Made by a program: the position numbers and the translations under genes. Below are positions 51,322-59,625 of a stretch of 64,000 nt of DNA, piece after piece. Origin of the DNA: Timonella sp031979385 (lineage in GTDB: Bacteria > Actinomycetota > Actinomycetes > Actinomycetales > Cellulomonadaceae). The stretch is taken from NCBI GenBank assembly GCA_031979385.1, contig DALZEF010000016.1, positions 1 to 64,000 of the forward strand, read 5' to 3'. Position 1 is the stretch's first letter. Every line of letters begins with the position of its first letter. Below the pieces are notes generated by a model that made no database searches, was not told the DNA's origin, and saw nothing but the letters and a program-made list of their open reading frames with translations.

Positions 51322-52449
51322 TCAGCGTTTGGGCCAGCGCCAGTCAGGCCCGTCAAAACGCAGTTGTCCTCGCACTGAGGTTTCGGATCCGTCATTCTCA
51401 AGTTCTATGAGGGTGGATCCTTCCGCGAGCGCCTCGACCAGTGGCTCTGCGTGTGTGACGACAACAACCTGCATACGTTTGGCGGCACTCAGGATGAGTC
51501 CCGCAAGTGCAGGAAGCAGACGTGGATGGAGACTGCCCTCAGGTTCGTTGAGCACGAGCAACTCGGGCGGGCGTGGGCTTAGGAGCGCCGTGGCCAGCAG
51601 CAGGAATCGCAGGGTGCCGTCAGATAGTTCGGCTGCGCCGATGGGGCGTTCGAGACCCGGCTGGTGCAGACAGACCCGCGCGATCCCGGAGTCGTCTCCG
51701 ACCAGTCCCGCCTCTGCGCCGTTGAAGGCATCAGCAATCGCCGCTTGCAGGCGCAGCCCATCGCCTGACCCAAGGACTGTAGCCAGAGCGCCAGCGAAAT
51801 TGGAGCCGGACGGGTTGAGGACGGGAGTGAAGCTCACAGGCCCCGGACGCCGCGCTGGAGCAGACGAGTCGGTACGCAGGTTGTCGTAGAACCGCCATCG
51901 ACGAGCCGATTCGCGCAATTCAAACAGTTCCGGGGTCTCGAGGGGCGACGCGAGCATCGCCAGCATCGATTCGCTCTCTTGCACCCTCGCATCCAGTACC
52001 GACAACTTACCGTCGGCGCCGCGATACTTCACGGCCAGCGACCGACGCTCCGCAACTATCACCGAAGGCCGCAACGCCGTTCCATGCCAGATGGTCTCGT
52101 TCTTGACCTCTGGATCGAGCAGGAGCACCCCGCCGGGAACGTCGAATGCCGGGGTTTGTGGCAGCCCAAGGTCAATTGCGTAGGAATAGTCATCCGTCGC
52201 GAACCCGAGCCGCAACGCGACTCTTTTGCCGTGTTCCCGCCGCCCCGCGTATAAAGCGCTGCGCAGCCCACCCTCAGCGACGAGGGACTGTAGCGCGCCG
52301 TCCCGGACAATATCCGCGACCAGCCTGAGCGCTCTATACACATTCGATTTTCCACTGCCATTCGCGCCGGTCACAACGGTCAACTGCCCGAGGCCCACCG
52401 TGACCTCTCGTAGCGACCGATAGTTCTCCACGGCAAGGGTTCGAATCAT
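51322..52449 (-). CDS. AAA-family (SMC/RecF-like) predicted ATPase, COG4637-like
   Basis: A 375-residue ATPase with an SMC/OLD-like head. Walker A GANGSGKSN is at about 31-39, the signature-like ELSDGTLRFLLLATAL precedes Walker B, which reads LLVLNEPEGSLHP with Asn where Asp is usual, and the His-switch segment is VVVVTHAEPLVEAL. From memory the NEPE variant is common in this subfamily. No coiled coil or TOPRIM nuclease domain is present. Such stand-alone ATPases are found in DNA repair and defence contexts, but no partner gene is adjacent. Confidence 0.87.
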   Translation of the reverse strand: MIRTLAVENYRSLREVTVGLGQLTVVTGANGSGKSNVYRALRLVADIVRDGALQSLVAEGGLRSALYAGRREHGKRVALRLGFATDDYSYAIDLGLPQTPAFDVPGGVLLLDPEVKNETIWHGTALRPSVIVAERRSLAVKYRGADGKLSVLDARVQESESMLAMLASPLETPELFELRESARRWRFYDNLRTDSSAPARRPGPVSFTPVLNPSGSNFAGALATVLGSGDGLRLQAAIADAFNGAEAGLVGDDSGIARVCLHQPGLERPIGAAELSDGTLRFLLLATALLSPRPPELLVLNEPEGSLHPRLLPALAGLILSAAKRMQVVVVTHAEPLVEALAEGSTLIELENDGSETSVRGQLRFDGPDWRWPKR

Positions 52450-52664
52450 GACAGCAGCCTATAGTTCCCCTCCGACACCCCAACTTTATTCGTCTCGTGA
52501 ACGCCGCCACTGCGTGTGGGTTTCCCCCCTCGCGAGGCTGTTAAGCAGACGAAATTGTTGACGAACCACTTCTTCCAGCGCACCGCCGCCGGGAGGTGAG
52601 TTGCGCTGGAAGGAACCGTGTCGTCGCCAATCTGTGCAGTAGCCCTCGGTTCGCAACACCGGAT

Positions 52665-52713
52665 CTTAGCAATCAAGGTTGACAAGAAATCCTTAGCAAC
52701 ATAGGTTGACAAC
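52665..52713 (+). promoter_or_regulatory. Repeated operator and leaderless promoter of the HTH/Clp_N-SRPBCC operon
   Basis: Two 21-bp direct repeats CTTAGCAANNNAGGTTGACAA lie at 52665-52685 and 52692-52712 (18 of 21 identical, 27-bp period). TTGACA at 52679-52684, 17 bp, TAGGTT at 52702-52707 and 6 nt to the ATG at 52714 make a promoter whose start site would coincide with the start codon. Both repeats overlap the promoter, so the encoded HTH protein probably autoregulates. Confidence 0.65.
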
Positions 52714-52959
52714 ATGGAGTCTATGCATCTAACAGATATCGCAGCCAACACAAGCGATCCACGATCCGGCCTACGCGCTGTTGCCTCGTTGAGAGTTTTG
52801 ACTGAACGCCTGGAACTCACTCAAGTCGAAGCAGCATTACGCGCAGGCATGGGATGGTCGGACGTTGCAGAAGCCCTCGGGGTGAGCCGGCAGGCAGTCC
52901 ACAAAAAGTACTCGAAGAAGATCGATCAGACGATCCCAACCCCACGGAGGAACCGTTGA
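52714..52959 (+). CDS. Small helix-turn-helix regulator
   Basis: An 81-residue DNA-binding protein. A helix-turn-helix is readable at about 36-66 (LTQVEAALRAGMGWSDVAEA, then LGVSRQAVHKKYSKK), resembling resolvase or sigma-like HTHs. It has no effector domain, so sensing must depend on a partner. The stop overlaps the TTG start of the Clp_N-SRPBCC gene. It appears leaderless. Confidence 0.82.
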   Translation: MESMHLTDIAANTSDPRSGLRAVASLRVLTERLELTQVEAALRAGMGWSDVAEALGVSRQAVHKKYSKKIDQTIPTPRRNR

Positions 52960-53948
52960 GCAAGTTCACGAATGCGGCAGCCACTACACACATGCTCTCA
53001 CTCACCGCGATGGAAGAGGCCTCACGGTATGGTCAGCGCACGGCAGAGATCGACCACATGTTTCTGGCTCTCGTGGTCAATGAGCAACTTGCCGGTCAAG
53101 TCCTACGCAGTCTAGGGATCACACTCGATTCGGCGCGTGATGCAGTCACGGCACAGCATGCCGCACAACTCGAATCCCTAGGAATCTCCACAACCATGCC
53201 GGAGCCTGGCGAGATCGTGTTTCACCAGACTGCTGGCTATCAATGGGGCGAGGGTCCGCTAGCCGTCATTAAAAAGGCCAATGAGAGCGGTGCTCGCGGA
53301 GACGCAGCAGCCGCCTTGCGCGAGCTTGTAGTCGAGCCCAGCGGAATGATCGAAGCCATTTTGCATCGCCTCAACACAACGCCGCAGCAGGTCATCTCTA
53401 CGCTCGATCAGGCAGAACAGTATCGGTCAGCGACACGGTCTGCTCAAAAATCACGGCAGAACCTAGCAGGCGTTTCGGAAGGGTTCGCACCAGCTACTGT
53501 TGAGCAGGTCTGGGCCCTGCTGGCTGACCCGCTCCGCATGCCGGACTGGGAACCAAGCATCAGCGCAGTCACCGTTGACGATTCAACGGCGTCAAAGAAA
53601 TCCACGTGGCAAGCTCACGCCCGTACACAACGGCTGGATGGGAAGCCGATCAAAATCAAACCCTCATTCATTCAACAGCGGGTCGAACTACTCCAAAAAA
53701 CCGAGCCACACACGCTTGAGTGGCGATTCACCTACCCCGATGCACTCTCCGCCAATGCTAGACGTATTCGGGTTGAGTTGGAGCCAGCCGCAGGTGGAAC
53801 ACACTTGCGGTTGAGCCTGATGTGGGAACGGAACCCGCAACGTACACGACTTCCGCTCATCGCTTGGGTTATGCGCCCCCTAGCTCGAGCCTTAGTGTGG
53901 TTGCAACTTTCGCAACTGAGTAGCGCCATTAGCCGGAATTTCCGCTGA
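52956..53948 (+). CDS. Clp_N domain fused to an SRPBCC ligand-binding domain
   Basis: A 330-residue fusion. Residues 1-165 form a Clp N-domain-like repeat pair (MLSLTAMEEASRYGQRTAEI, DHMFLALVVNEQLAGQVLRS, then KKANESGARGDAAAALRELV), the substrate-adaptor module of ClpC/ClpA. Residues 180-330 are a START-like SRPBCC/polyketide-cyclase domain (VEQVWALLADPLRMPDWEPS). There is no ATPase domain. I set the start at TTG 52956, preceded by CGGAGGAA and overlapping the HTH stop (TTGA). The coupling suggests this protein senses a hydrophobic ligand and modulates the small HTH regulator; that is inference. Confidence 0.8.
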   Translation: MSKFTNAAATTHMLSLTAMEEASRYGQRTAEIDHMFLALVVNEQLAGQVLRSLGITLDSARDAVTAQHAAQLESLGISTTMPEPGEIVFHQTAGYQWGEGPLAVIKKANESGARGDAAAALRELVVEPSGMIEAILHRLNTTPQQVISTLDQAEQYRSATRSAQKSRQNLAGVSEGFAPATVEQVWALLADPLRMPDWEPSISAVTVDDSTASKKSTWQAHARTQRLDGKPIKIKPSFIQQRVELLQKTEPHTLEWRFTYPDALSANARRIRVELEPAAGGTHLRLSLMWERNPQRTRLPLIAWVMRPLARALVWLQLSQLSSAISRNFR

Positions 53949-54052
53949 GTGCCCACGCCGCTGCTGAACGAGCAACTCCGCAACGAGGTGTTGAACGCAA
54001 GTTCTTGATGGCTTACCAAGCGCACGCTGTGGCACTCGAATAGACTTTTCCA

Positions 54053-54487
54053 ATGGCTGATGTGAAGCAGGTGCAGATTACGTTCGACTGCGAAAACCCG
54101 ATGCGGGTCGCAGAGTTTTGGAACCATGTCCTTGGGTACGTCTTTCCAGATCCGCCTCCCGGCTTTGACTCGTGGGACGCGTTCGATGCCACACTCCCGC
54201 TCGAACAGCAGGGTGGCGCGAGCGCATGCCAAGACCCGAATGGCGTTGGTCCACGCCTGTACTTCCAGCGCGTTCCCGAGGGCAAGGTCGTGAAGAACCG
54301 CGTGCACCTTGACGTGCGTGTGGTGACCGATCTTCGAGGCGAGGAACGCCTTGCAGCCCTTGAGAAGGAGGCAACGAGGCTCGAAGCGCTCGGCGCGCAG
54401 CGGGTGCGGCTCCTACCGGCGGACGGCTTCAACGAGTCGTTCATGGTCATGCAGGATGTTGAGGGTAACGAGTTCTGCCTCGACTAA
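54053..54487 (+). CDS. VOC-superfamily (glyoxalase-like) protein
   Basis: A 144-residue VOC protein with the pattern of glyoxalase-like proteins (QITFDCENPMRVAEFWNHVL at the start, RVHLDVRVVTD in the middle, FMVMQDVEGNEFCLD at the end). It is a single-module protein of the kind annotated as glyoxalase-like (PF18029). The specific reaction is unknown. Its stop overlaps the stop of the convergent oxidoreductase gene. Confidence 0.87.
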   Translation: MADVKQVQITFDCENPMRVAEFWNHVLGYVFPDPPPGFDSWDAFDATLPLEQQGGASACQDPNGVGPRLYFQRVPEGKVVKNRVHLDVRVVTDLRGEERLAALEKEATRLEALGAQRVRLLPADGFNESFMVMQDVEGNEFCLD

Positions 54488-55434
54488 GCTGCGACTTCTA
54501 GGATGACCTTGCCGAGGTGTCCTCCGTCGCGGAGTATCCGGTGTGCTTCGGCAGCTTTTTCCAGGGGAAGCCGCGCTTGGATGGGAAGCCGAATCGTTCC
54601 TGACTCGAGTAACGGCCATACTATTTCCTGCGTACGAGCGAGGATAGCGCCCTTGTCCTGAGGGGGCCGGGAACGCAGGGTAGTTCCGATGACCCGCGCA
54701 CGCTTTGACATCAGCACGCCGAGGTCGAGTTCCCCGCGTGGCCCGCCTAGCAAACCGATGACCACTAGGCGACCATGCTCGCGCAGCATGCGCACGTTGT
54801 CGCCAAGGCCTGACCCGCCCACAACATCGAGGATGACGTCTGCACCGCCAGCCTCGGAAACCGCCGCTCGAACATCTGTAGTGTGCCGATTCCAGGCCTG
54901 ATCAGCACCTAGTTTTAGAGCTTGTTCTACTCCAACATCGGAGCCGACGGCGGTCAGGACGCGATGCCCCAACTCATGAGCCAGTTGAATCGCGCACGAG
55001 CCAATTCCACCGGTACCGCCATGCACGAGCACGGTCTGCGCAACTGAACCGTCAGCAGGCAACTGCGCCTCGATCACGAGGTTGGACACCACGGTCGCGG
55101 CCACCTCGATAAGGCCAGCGGCGTCTACCAGTGAAAGCCTGGGTGGGGCGGGCAGCAACTGTTCGTGAGGTACGGCAACCACCTCGGCGTAGCCTCCACC
55201 AGCAAGGAGCGCGACAACCTCTTCGCCCGTATCGCGGCGACGTCCAGATACCTCGAGTCCTGGCAGCGGAGACGCACCAAGCGGTGGCGGATACTTCCCA
55301 GCCACTTGCACAAGGTCCGCACGATTCACACCCGCAGCCACGACGTCAACCAACACCTCCCCGTCGACCGGGACAGGCTCAGGAAGGTCAGCCAACTCGA
55401 GGCGATAATCCTCAGTAATGGTCATGGCGCGCAT
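54484..55434 (-). CDS. NAD(P)H quinone oxidoreductase (zeta-crystallin/PIG3-like MDR)
   Basis: A 316-residue medium-chain dehydrogenase/reductase without structural zinc. It has VDVVAAGVNRADLVQVAGKY, the nucleotide-binding VHGGTGGIGSCAIQLAHELG, DVILDVVGGSGLGDN, and the C-terminal LEKAAEAHRILRDGGHLGKVIL. It should reduce quinones or enones with NADPH. The 5' end overlaps the divergent CPBP gene by 17 bp if both first ATGs are used. ATG 55425 is an alternative start. Confidence 0.92.
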   Translation of the reverse strand: MRAMTITEDYRLELADLPEPVPVDGEVLVDVVAAGVNRADLVQVAGKYPPPLGASPLPGLEVSGRRRDTGEEVVALLAGGGYAEVVAVPHEQLLPAPPRLSLVDAAGLIEVAATVVSNLVIEAQLPADGSVAQTVLVHGGTGGIGSCAIQLAHELGHRVLTAVGSDVGVEQALKLGADQAWNRHTTDVRAAVSEAGGADVILDVVGGSGLGDNVRMLREHGRLVVIGLLGGPRGELDLGVLMSKRARVIGTTLRSRPPQDKGAILARTQEIVWPLLESGTIRLPIQARLPLEKAAEAHRILRDGGHLGKVILEVAA

Positions 55435-56110
55435 TTCGTCAGGCTATCAAGACCGCTTCGTTTCGGCAGACTCAGCACAACCCACATTGCCGACTCTCCT
55501 ACCGCCTTCTCGTGATGTGGGCTATGCGGACAAAGAGGTGAAACTTAACGAAGTTCTGGCGTGGAGTCTATTTGCACAAACTCTCGCTTCATTGTTTGCC
55601 ATACATATGTATCTACGGAAGTTCGGACAAGGTTGGGGCACGCTTGGTTTCGTACGCCCTAGCCGGAGGTTGCTGCACCTGCTGTGGCAGATTCCCATCG
55701 GGATGATTGCACTGCTCATCGTTCAAGGGTTGGCTTTGTGGTTGTTTGGCCACAACCGCAATGGCTCCAGCGCAATCAATGACTTAGGCGCCAAAGCTAG
55801 CCTCGCCTCTGCAATTGCGGTGTTTATCGCCGTAGCAGTGCTCACCCCAATCTGGGAGGAGGCAGTTTTCCGCGGGGTGATTCACCGCGGGTTTCGCCGC
55901 AGGCTAGGCCCGTGGATTGCAGCGCTGCCCAGCGCGCTGATCTTTGCGACAGTTCATGGAGTGCCGATTCTGTTGCCTTACCTCGTGATGATGGGGCTGT
56001 TCCTTGCATATTTGTGCGAGTTTCATCGCTCACTTTGGGGATCAACGCTCTTTCACATCGCCATTAACAGCATCGCAAGCGCAGCAATTCTCAGCTCTCT
56101 CGTCTCGTGA
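55418..56110 (+). CDS. CPBP-family intramembrane metalloprotease (Abi/Rce1-like)
   Basis: A 230-residue membrane protein with four or more helices and the three CPBP motifs: EEAVFRG (EExxxR), FATVHGVP (FxxxH) and FHIAINS (HxxxN). It belongs to the Abi/Rce1-type proteases. The first 40 residues look poorly conserved and overlap the divergent gene, so GTG 55538 may be the real start. Substrate unknown. Confidence 0.82.
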   Translation: MVMARISSGYQDRFVSADSAQPTLPTLLPPSRDVGYADKEVKLNEVLAWSLFAQTLASLFAIHMYLRKFGQGWGTLGFVRPSRRLLHLLWQIPIGMIALLIVQGLALWLFGHNRNGSSAINDLGAKASLASAIAVFIAVAVLTPIWEEAVFRGVIHRGFRRRLGPWIAALPSALIFATVHGVPILLPYLVMMGLFLAYLCEFHRSLWGSTLFHIAINSIASAAILSSLVS

Positions 56111-56204
56111 GCGAAGGGCAAAATGCCCCATACCGTCGGAAGTAAATAGATGAAGTTTCAAGCATTTTTGGAATAGTTGGGTATCTGCGCATGTTGGAGC
56201 GCAT

Positions 56205-56455
56205 ATGAAGAACATCGGATTCCTCTCCTTCGGACACTGGACCCCACATCCTGCCAGCCAGACGCGTACGGCACGTGACGTGCTGCTTCAGTCCATCGAC
56301 CTCGCACAAGCAGCAGAGGAATTGGGGGCAGACGGCGCATACTTCCGCGTGCACCACTTTGCTCGCCAACTCGCTTCGCCCTTCCCACTGCTATCCGCGA
56401 TTGCTGCACGCACCTCCCGCATCGAGATTGGAACGGGCGTGATCGATATGCGCTA
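56205..56455 (+). pseudogene. N-terminal fragment of an LLM-class flavin oxidoreductase, split by an island
   Basis: The first 83 residues (from MKNIGFLSFGHWTP to IEIGTGVIDMR) are the start of a bacterial-luciferase-like monooxygenase, including the first strand and flavin-proximal loops. The reading frame then hits TAG at the insertion point. The remaining 257 residues are found in frame at 61396-62175. Joined, they restore ...VIDMRYENPFYMVEEAG... and a normal 340-residue protein. It has TTGGAG upstream of the ATG. Confidence 0.9.
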
Positions 56456-56465
56456 GCGCATATCG
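56444..56465. repeat. 22-bp palindrome at the left island junction
   Basis: The sequence from 56444 to 56465 is a perfect 22-bp palindrome centred on CTAG at 56453-56456. Its left half is host gene sequence and its right half is the island end, so the symmetry arises from the junction itself and may reflect how the integration site is recognised. Confidence 0.8.
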
Positions 56466-56490
56466 GAGTTATAGCACTCGATGATCCCTC

Positions 56491-58392
56491 CTACTTCCTC
56501 GTCCGGGCGGCGCGGAGCCCGTTGAGGATGACAATGACCTCGGCGATCTCGTGCACGAGCACCACCGCTGCGAGGCCCAAGACGCCGAGCAGGGCGAGCG
56601 GCAGCAGAGCGGTGATGATCAGCAGGGACAGGATGATGTTCTGGTTGATGATGTGCCTGCCGCGGCGGGCGTGGTCGAACGCGCGCGGAAGGAGGCGCAG
56701 GTCGTGGCCGGTGAAGGCGACGTCGGCGGACTCGATCGCGGCATCGGAGCCGGTCGCACCCATGGCGATGCCGATGTCCGCTGCGGCCAGGGCGGGGGCG
56801 TCGTTGATGCCGTCGCCGATCATCGCGACCGAGCCGTGCCTGCCCAGTTCGCCGATCGCGGTGGCCTTGTTCTCCGGGCGTAGCTCGGCGCGCACGTCCT
56901 CGATCCCGGCCTGCGCTGCCAACGCCCGGGCGGTGCGGGCGTTGTCGCCGGTGAGCATGGTCACCCCGACGCCCTGGGCGGAGAGCGTGCGCACGACCTC
57001 GGGGATCTCGGGGCGCAGCTCGTCGCGGACGCCGATCGCGGCGACCGGCGCGCCGTCGTGGTGCACGATGACGACGGTCATGCCCTGCTCCTCCAGGCCC
57101 GCGACCTGGTCCTTGAGTGTCCCCGCGTCGAGCCAGCGGGGGCTGCCGACGGTGACCTGGGCCCCGTCGAGGGTGCCCTCGATGCCGTGCCCGGCCTGCT
57201 CGGTGACGTCCAGGGCGGCGGGGGCTCCGGGTGCGGCGGCGGTGATCGCGGCGGCCAGCGGGTGGGTGCTGTGCTGTTCCAGGGATGCCGCCCAGGCCAG
57301 GGCTTGCGCCTCGGTCACGCCGTCGGCGGTGAGGACGGCGGTGACGGCGGGCTCGTTGCGGGTGAGGGTGCCGGTCTTGTCGACGGCGACGTGGCGGATC
57401 ACGCCGAAGCGCTCGAACACGGCACCGGACTTGATGATCACGCCGAACCTGCTCGCCGAGCCGATCGCGGCGACGACGGTGAGCGGGACGGAGATCGCCA
57501 GCGCGCACGGCGACGCGGCGACGAGCACCACGAGGGCGCGGGTGATCCACAGCTCTGGGTCGCCCAGCAGCGAGCCGATGATCGCGACGAGAGCGGCGAG
57601 GATCAGCACGCCGGGCACGAGGGGTCGGGCGATCCGGTCGGCCAGGCGGGCGCGGTCGCCCTTCTCGGCCTGCGCCTGCTCGACCAGCTCCACGATGGTG
57701 GTCAGCGAGTTGTCCGTGCCTGCCGCGGTCGTCTCGACCTCCAGGGCACCAGCGGTGTTGATCGCCCCGGCCGACACCGCGTCGCCCGGCTCGACCTCGA
57801 CCGGGATGGACTCGCCGGTGATCGCGGAGGTATCCAGGCTCGACCGACCTGTGCGGACGATGCCGTCGGTCGCGATCCGCTCACCGGGGCGCACCAGCAT
57901 GAGCTGCCCGACCTGGAGGTCCTTCGCGGCGACCTCCACGGGCGCGCCGTCCCGCCGGATGGTCGCGGTCTCCGGGACGAGCTTGAGGAGAGCCCGCAGC
58001 CCGCCGCGGGCGCGGTCCATGGCCTTGTCCTCCAGCGCTTCGGCGATGGAGTACAGGAACGCCAAGGCGGCGGCCTCCTCGACGTAGCCGAGGATCACCG
58101 CGCCGACCGCGCTGATCGTCATCAGCAGGCCGATGCCCAGCTTGCCCTTGAACAGCTTGCGGATCGCGCCCGGGGTGAACGTCGACGCGCCCAGCAGCAG
58201 GCCGATCCAGAACGCCACCAGCGCCGGGACCTCCGCCCCTGTCCATTCCAGGACCAGGCCCGTGCCGAAGGCGACGCCGGAGAGCACCGGGACCATGATC
58301 CCGCGGTCACGCCACCACGGACGCTCCTGCTCCTCATCGGCTTCCTCGCCGACCCGGGTCTCCGGCTCGTCGCAGCCGCACGCCGCGCTCAC
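56491..58392 (-). CDS. P1B-type heavy-metal-translocating ATPase with SPC motif
   Basis: A 633-residue metal efflux ATPase. The actuator motif ITGES, the phosphorylation site VDKTGTLTRN, and GDGINDAPALAAADIGIAMG are intact. The metal-site motif in the sixth helix reads SPCALAI, as in P1B-4 pumps (cobalt, zinc, cadmium or iron), not CPC. There is no N-terminal HMA domain, only a short tail with Cys (SAACGCDEPE). I set the start at GTG 58392, overlapping the repressor stop (GTGA); the frame is open to 58908 through the repressor gene, which is a shadow. It is probably regulated by the CmtR-like sensor. Confidence 0.9.
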   Translation of the reverse strand: MSAACGCDEPETRVGEEADEEQERPWWRDRGIMVPVLSGVAFGTGLVLEWTGAEVPALVAFWIGLLLGASTFTPGAIRKLFKGKLGIGLLMTISAVGAVILGYVEEAAALAFLYSIAEALEDKAMDRARGGLRALLKLVPETATIRRDGAPVEVAAKDLQVGQLMLVRPGERIATDGIVRTGRSSLDTSAITGESIPVEVEPGDAVSAGAINTAGALEVETTAAGTDNSLTTIVELVEQAQAEKGDRARLADRIARPLVPGVLILAALVAIIGSLLGDPELWITRALVVLVAASPCALAISVPLTVVAAIGSASRFGVIIKSGAVFERFGVIRHVAVDKTGTLTRNEPAVTAVLTADGVTEAQALAWAASLEQHSTHPLAAAITAAAPGAPAALDVTEQAGHGIEGTLDGAQVTVGSPRWLDAGTLKDQVAGLEEQGMTVVIVHHDGAPVAAIGVRDELRPEIPEVVRTLSAQGVGVTMLTGDNARTARALAAQAGIEDVRAELRPENKATAIGELGRHGSVAMIGDGINDAPALAAADIGIAMGATGSDAAIESADVAFTGHDLRLLPRAFDHARRGRHIINQNIILSLLIITALLPLALLGVLGLAAVVLVHEIAEVIVILNGLRAARTRK

Positions 58393-58748
58393 GCGCCCGC
58401 TCCCGTCCCGCAGCAGCCCGGCACAGTGCACGCGGCGTCCAAGCACGGCGCGTGCTCGTCCACGGCCAGCGTCACGTCCACCAGCGCCGTGAGCGCCGCC
58501 GCGAGGTGCGGGTCGGCGATCTCGTAGCGCGTCTGCCGACCCTCGGGCTCGGCGACCACGATCCCGCAGTCGCGAAGACAGGTCAGGTGGTTCGACACGT
58601 TCGAACGCGTCAGCTCCAGCTCGCGCGAGAGCACGGCCGGGTAGCTCGGCCCGTCCAGCAGGGTCATCAGGATCCGGGAGCGCGTCGGGTCCGCCATGGC
58701 CCGGCCCAGCCGGTTCATGACGTCGAGGCGAGAAGCAATAGTCAGCAT
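58389..58748 (-). CDS. CmtR-like ArsR/SmtB metal sensor
   Basis: A 119-residue winged-helix repressor closely similar in pattern to mycobacterial CmtR (GRAMADPTRSRILMTLLDG, LTRSNVSNHLTCLRDCGIVV, EGRQTRYEIADPHLA). The cadmium/lead ligands Cys57, Cys61 and Cys102 of CmtR are all at identical positions, and the tail has further Cys107, Cys112 and Cys113. It should release DNA when Cd, Pb or a similar ion binds, derepressing itself and the coupled ATPase gene. Confidence 0.92.
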   Translation of the reverse strand: MLTIASRLDVMNRLGRAMADPTRSRILMTLLDGPSYPAVLSRELELTRSNVSNHLTCLRDCGIVVAEPEGRQTRYEIADPHLAAALTALVDVTLAVDEHAPCLDAACTVPGCCGTGAGA

Positions 58749-58787
58749 GCACTGAACTATACAGTAGTGGCTGACCTATTGTCACTG
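58749..58787 (-). promoter_or_regulatory. Leaderless promoter/operator of the CmtR-ATPase unit
   Basis: On the minus strand, GTGACA, 18 bp, TATAGT (58761 to 58756) and 7 nt to the ATG at 58748 form a promoter whose transcript should begin at the start codon. ACTA/TAGT half-sites (58756-58768) surround the -10 box and are a candidate CmtR operator. Confidence 0.55.
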
Positions 58788-58925
58788 TGGGGAGTTCTGC
58801 CGCACGCGCTCCGCGCGCTTGCCCTCGGGAGCTGGGGTCACCTCCGCCAGCGGGGCCATGACGGCATCCCGCGGAGGCGGTGGAGAAGAACATGGCGCTG
58901 GTGAGCAAGGTCGGCCGCCGCGGCG

Positions 58926-59180
58926 ATGTACCTCGCCCTCCTGCCGGTGGTCGTGGTCGTCGCCGGGCTCTGGATGGGGATCGCTGGGCTCATCACGGGC
59001 GCTCAGTGGACGCTGGATGTGGACGGGAGCGTGTGGCTCGGTATCGGGCGCTGGCTCGTGGTCACCGTGGGCCTCGCCGGGGCCGGCTACGGGCTCTTCA
59101 CGTCCGCCCGCGGGGTTGCCGGCCTGGTGGAGACGTGGAAGGGCCGCGGGATGCCGAGATGGCCTCGCTGGCACAGATAG
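58926..59180 (+). CDS. Two-helix hypothetical membrane protein of the island
   Basis: An 84-residue frame with two hydrophobic helices (LALLPVVVVVAGLWMGIAGL and GIGRWLVVTVGLAGAGYGLF) and a basic Trp-rich tail. No good ribosome site precedes the ATG. It lies between the divergent metal unit and the MerR gene. Overlapping longer frames look like GC-rich shadows. Function unknown. Confidence 0.5.
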   Translation: MYLALLPVVVVVAGLWMGIAGLITGAQWTLDVDGSVWLGIGRWLVVTVGLAGAGYGLFTSARGVAGLVETWKGRGMPRWPRWHR

Positions 59181-59202
59181 CGCATCGTGTGTCTGCTTCG
59201 AC

Positions 59203-59586
59203 TCAGTTCGAGGAGTGCGCGGCGAGCAGGCCGATGAACTCGTCAGCGGCGTCAAGCTGCTTGGCAAGCTTCGCGCGGCGTTCCTCCGCGTCGGTGCGGA
59301 AATCGTTCAGCGCCCGCCGGGCGCTCTCGGAGGCAGCACCGACACCATCCGCGCCGTCGAGCGCGCGGAGCAGGTCGCCCATCTGATCGAGCGAGTATCC
59401 CAGTGGCTTCATGCGCCGGATCAGCAGGAGTCTGCCGAGATCGCCCTCAGTGTAGAGCCGGAACCCGCCCTCTGAGCGTCCGGAGGGCGTCAAGAGTCCG
59501 ATCTCGTCGTAGTGGCGGATCGTGCGCTGCGACAGAGCTGTCCGCTCAGCCAGCTCTCCGATGTGCATCATTCCCGCTTCGGGCAC
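59203..59586 (-). CDS. MerR-family transcriptional regulator
   Basis: A 127-residue MerR protein: winged helix-turn-helix (HIGELAERTALSQRTIRHYD, then EIGLLTPSGRSEGGFRLYTE), a hinge, and a short coiled-coil dimerisation helix. It has no Cys, so it does not sense metal through thiols, unlike classical MerR or ZntR. It is divergent from the SulP gene, with a MerR-type dyad in the 196-bp gap. It likely activates that transporter. Confidence 0.88.
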   Translation of the reverse strand: MPEAGMMHIGELAERTALSQRTIRHYDEIGLLTPSGRSEGGFRLYTEGDLGRLLLIRRMKPLGYSLDQMGDLLRALDGADGVGAASESARRALNDFRTDAEERRAKLAKQLDAADEFIGLLAAHSSN

Positions 59587-59625
59587 GGGGGCCTCCTCGT
59601 CCCATCGTCTCAGTTCGACACAACT

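Noticed and set aside
51322..52449. AAA ATPase as part of an OLD/Gabija-type defence system
   Set aside because: There is no TOPRIM domain and no adjacent helicase or nuclease; it appears to stand alone.
52446..52820. 124-codon minus-strand frame upstream of the AAA ATPase gene
   Set aside because: It overlaps the HTH gene, its promoter and repeats, and shows no conserved pattern.
56522..58527. Long plus-strand open frames of 521 and 489 codons opposite the P1B ATPase gene
   Set aside because: They are frame shadows caused by GC-rich third positions; their residues are Arg/Ala/Gly/Ser or His/Asp-rich and match no family, while the minus strand encodes a complete ATPase.
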